From NCBI GenBank assembly GCA_965238045.1, contig CBDEGU010000012.1:1302001-1366000 (forward strand): DNA of 64,000 bases, given 5' to 3'. The first letter of the stretch is position 1. Every line of letters starts with the position of its first letter. Position numbers and translations under genes: made by a program. Below are positions 62,630-64,000 of the stretch, one piece after another. Below the pieces are notes generated by a model. That model worked only from the letters and a program-made list of their open reading frames with translations. It had not been told where the DNA came from and searched no databases. Origin of the DNA: CBDEGU01 sp965238045. Its GTDB lineage: Bacteria > Acidobacteriota > Terriglobia > Bryobacterales > UBA6623.

Positions 62630-64000
62630 TGCGCCTGCGCCGACTAGATTTGTCTCGTTACGGCATGTTCACCGACCACACGATCGACTTTGGCGAGCGG
62701 ATCGGTGGCCGCCCCGACCTGCATATTGTCTATGGCCCAAACGAATCTGGAAAGTCGACGGCCTTGGCGGGCTTTCTTGACCTGCTGTTCGCAATCGAAC
62801 CACGGAGTCGATACAGCTTCCTGCACGGCTACGAAGCCATGCGGATCGAGTCCGACCTCGAGATAGGCGGGCAGATGCATCGATTCGTTCGAGTCCGCAA
62901 GCGCACGGCCAGCCTGCTCGACGAGCATGACCAGCCTGTCGCCGATGGTGTGATTGCCAACGCGCTCGGTGGCATGGATCGCGACGCCTACAAGGCGATG
63001 TTCTCGCTTGATGACGATACCCTGGAAGGGGGCGGTGATGAGATCCTCAGAAGCGAGGGTGATCTGGGTCAGTTGCTTTTTGCGACCAGCGCCGGCCTTG
63101 TTGAGCTGAGCAAGACCCTGAAGCGACTTCGCGATCGCGTCGAGGCGTTTCACAAGGATAGAGCCCGAAACACGGAACTTTACAAGTGGAAGGCGGAGCT
63201 CCTCCAGCTAGATAAGGAGAAGAAGGGGCTCGACACCGCCGCGAGCGCCTTTGCCCGATTCATCACGGATCGGGATGGGGCGAAATCGGCCTACGACACG
63301 GCCATGTCGGCGCGGGCCGAACTGGAGACCGAGCGTGAAGACGCTGAACGTCGCATTCAAGGACTGCCATGGCTTGGTGAAATCCATCGACTGCGCGGCG
63401 AAATCATGCAGCTTGAATCGTTGCCGGAGGTTCCGCAAGTCTGGTTCGAGCAGGTCGGCAGTCTAATTAACCAGGAACCCAGGCTGATCACTCGGCTCGA
63501 CGGCCTCAAGCAGCGGAAACGACAACTGAGCGAGAAGAAGGAGTCGTTGGCCGTCGACAACGCGATCCTCGGGCTCGAGAGTCAAATCGCCCAACTCACC
63601 ACCGCGCGCGCGCGCTATGTGACAGCAACGGCGGACTTGCCCGAACGTCGCTCCACGCTCAGCGAATACGATGGGACAATCAGGACCGTAACGCGTCGTT
63701 TGAGTGAAGCGTCCGGTATTAATCCCACTTCTCTCACCGTTCCCGCCGGGGTCGTAGGCTCATTAAATGACTTGATCGAACGGCGATCCGGTCTTGATGA
63801 GCGGTTGAGGACGACGGCAGCCGAAATGGAGAACCCCGGCAGGGGCCGCCGTCGGCACGGCGCACCGTGCTGTCGAGGAAACCGGTACGGAGGCCGGCGA
63901 TGGCGCCGATAACACGTTTGATCGCCTGAATGCCGCGACCAAGGCCGTGCATGCGGATGACCATCGTGCGCGTCTGGCGATGCACATGCGGCGACGGAAC
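62629..64000 (+). CDS. YhaN-like SMC/Rad50-type ATPase, partial and possibly frameshifted
   Basis: Starts MRLRRLDLSRYGMFTDHTID, with Walker A GPNESGKST at residues 36-44, then a long coiled coil from about residue 170. This is the N-terminal half of a YhaN/AAA_27-type repair ATPase, and the SbcD-like gene is its natural partner. At about 63838 the frame closes within a G/C run; a shifted frame continues protein-like (HRAVEETGTEAGDGADNTFD) to the window edge, so a one-base error or mutation is likely. The C-terminal ATPase half lies outside. Confidence 0.8.

Overview
The window is GC-rich bacterial DNA. Its left third (about 0.4-24 kb) carries a cytochrome-c-like DUF1549/DUF1553 protein, a WD40/cytochrome-c protein, a DPP-IV type S9 peptidase and two D-2-hydroxyacid dehydrogenases. 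This mix is typical of Acidobacteria of the Solibacter/Bryobacter kind, and Planctomycetes use the same cytochrome families. The lineage is inferred from gene content only.

Layout. 0-11 kb: mostly ordinary genes (PSD1-type protein, WD40 protein, SDR, GAF-like protein, S9 peptidase, LolD-like ATPase), with a phosphoribosyltransferase/GNAT pair lying between a full and a partial copy of the LolD-like gene. 11.1-13.2 kb: a 2069-bp unit with 17-bp terminal inverted repeats and a near-perfect 8-bp target duplication. It holds an internally deleted IS1-type transposase, a degenerate class II tRNA-like sequence, a toxin/antitoxin pair and a DUF3467 gene. 13-24 kb: thioesterase, glycosyltransferase, ClpB-D2-like ATPase, alpha/beta hydrolase and hydroxyacid dehydrogenases, interrupted by IS256-, IS1380- and IS6-type elements.

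From 23.8 kb to 61.3 kb the window is a mobile-element graveyard. It contains five IS256-type copies (four with intact 8-9 bp target duplications) plus an 88-bp fragment; three IS5/IS903-type copies plus one internally deleted derivative and one end fragment; three IS1595-type copies; Tn3-family ends, resolvases and TnpA fragments; and remnants of IS21, IS1380 and a second IS256-type element. Between them lie a decayed VirB11/TrbB ATPase, a truncated kinase-receiver-DNA-binding fusion, a two-repeat type I-E CRISPR remnant, a 908-residue coiled-coil protein, a plasmid segment (Rep C-terminus, DnaA box, ParF/ParG partition cassette), two tyrosine recombinases (one remnant) each beside a dif-like site, toxin/antitoxin pairs, and a defence-like cluster (HsdM, truncated HsdS, HEPN-like protein, PD-(D/E)XK nuclease). 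A large secreted PPC-repeat/trypsin-like protein is split by IS256. The right edge holds an SbcD-like nuclease and a YhaN-like ATPase, probable DNA-repair partners.

The most unusual structures are the IS1-ended unit carrying toxin/antitoxin cargo, the IS1595 composite (outer repeat AAAACTAT) enclosing a Tn3-derived miniature element, and the dif-like sites next to tyrosine recombinases. All functions are read from motifs and family knowledge; no database search was run.
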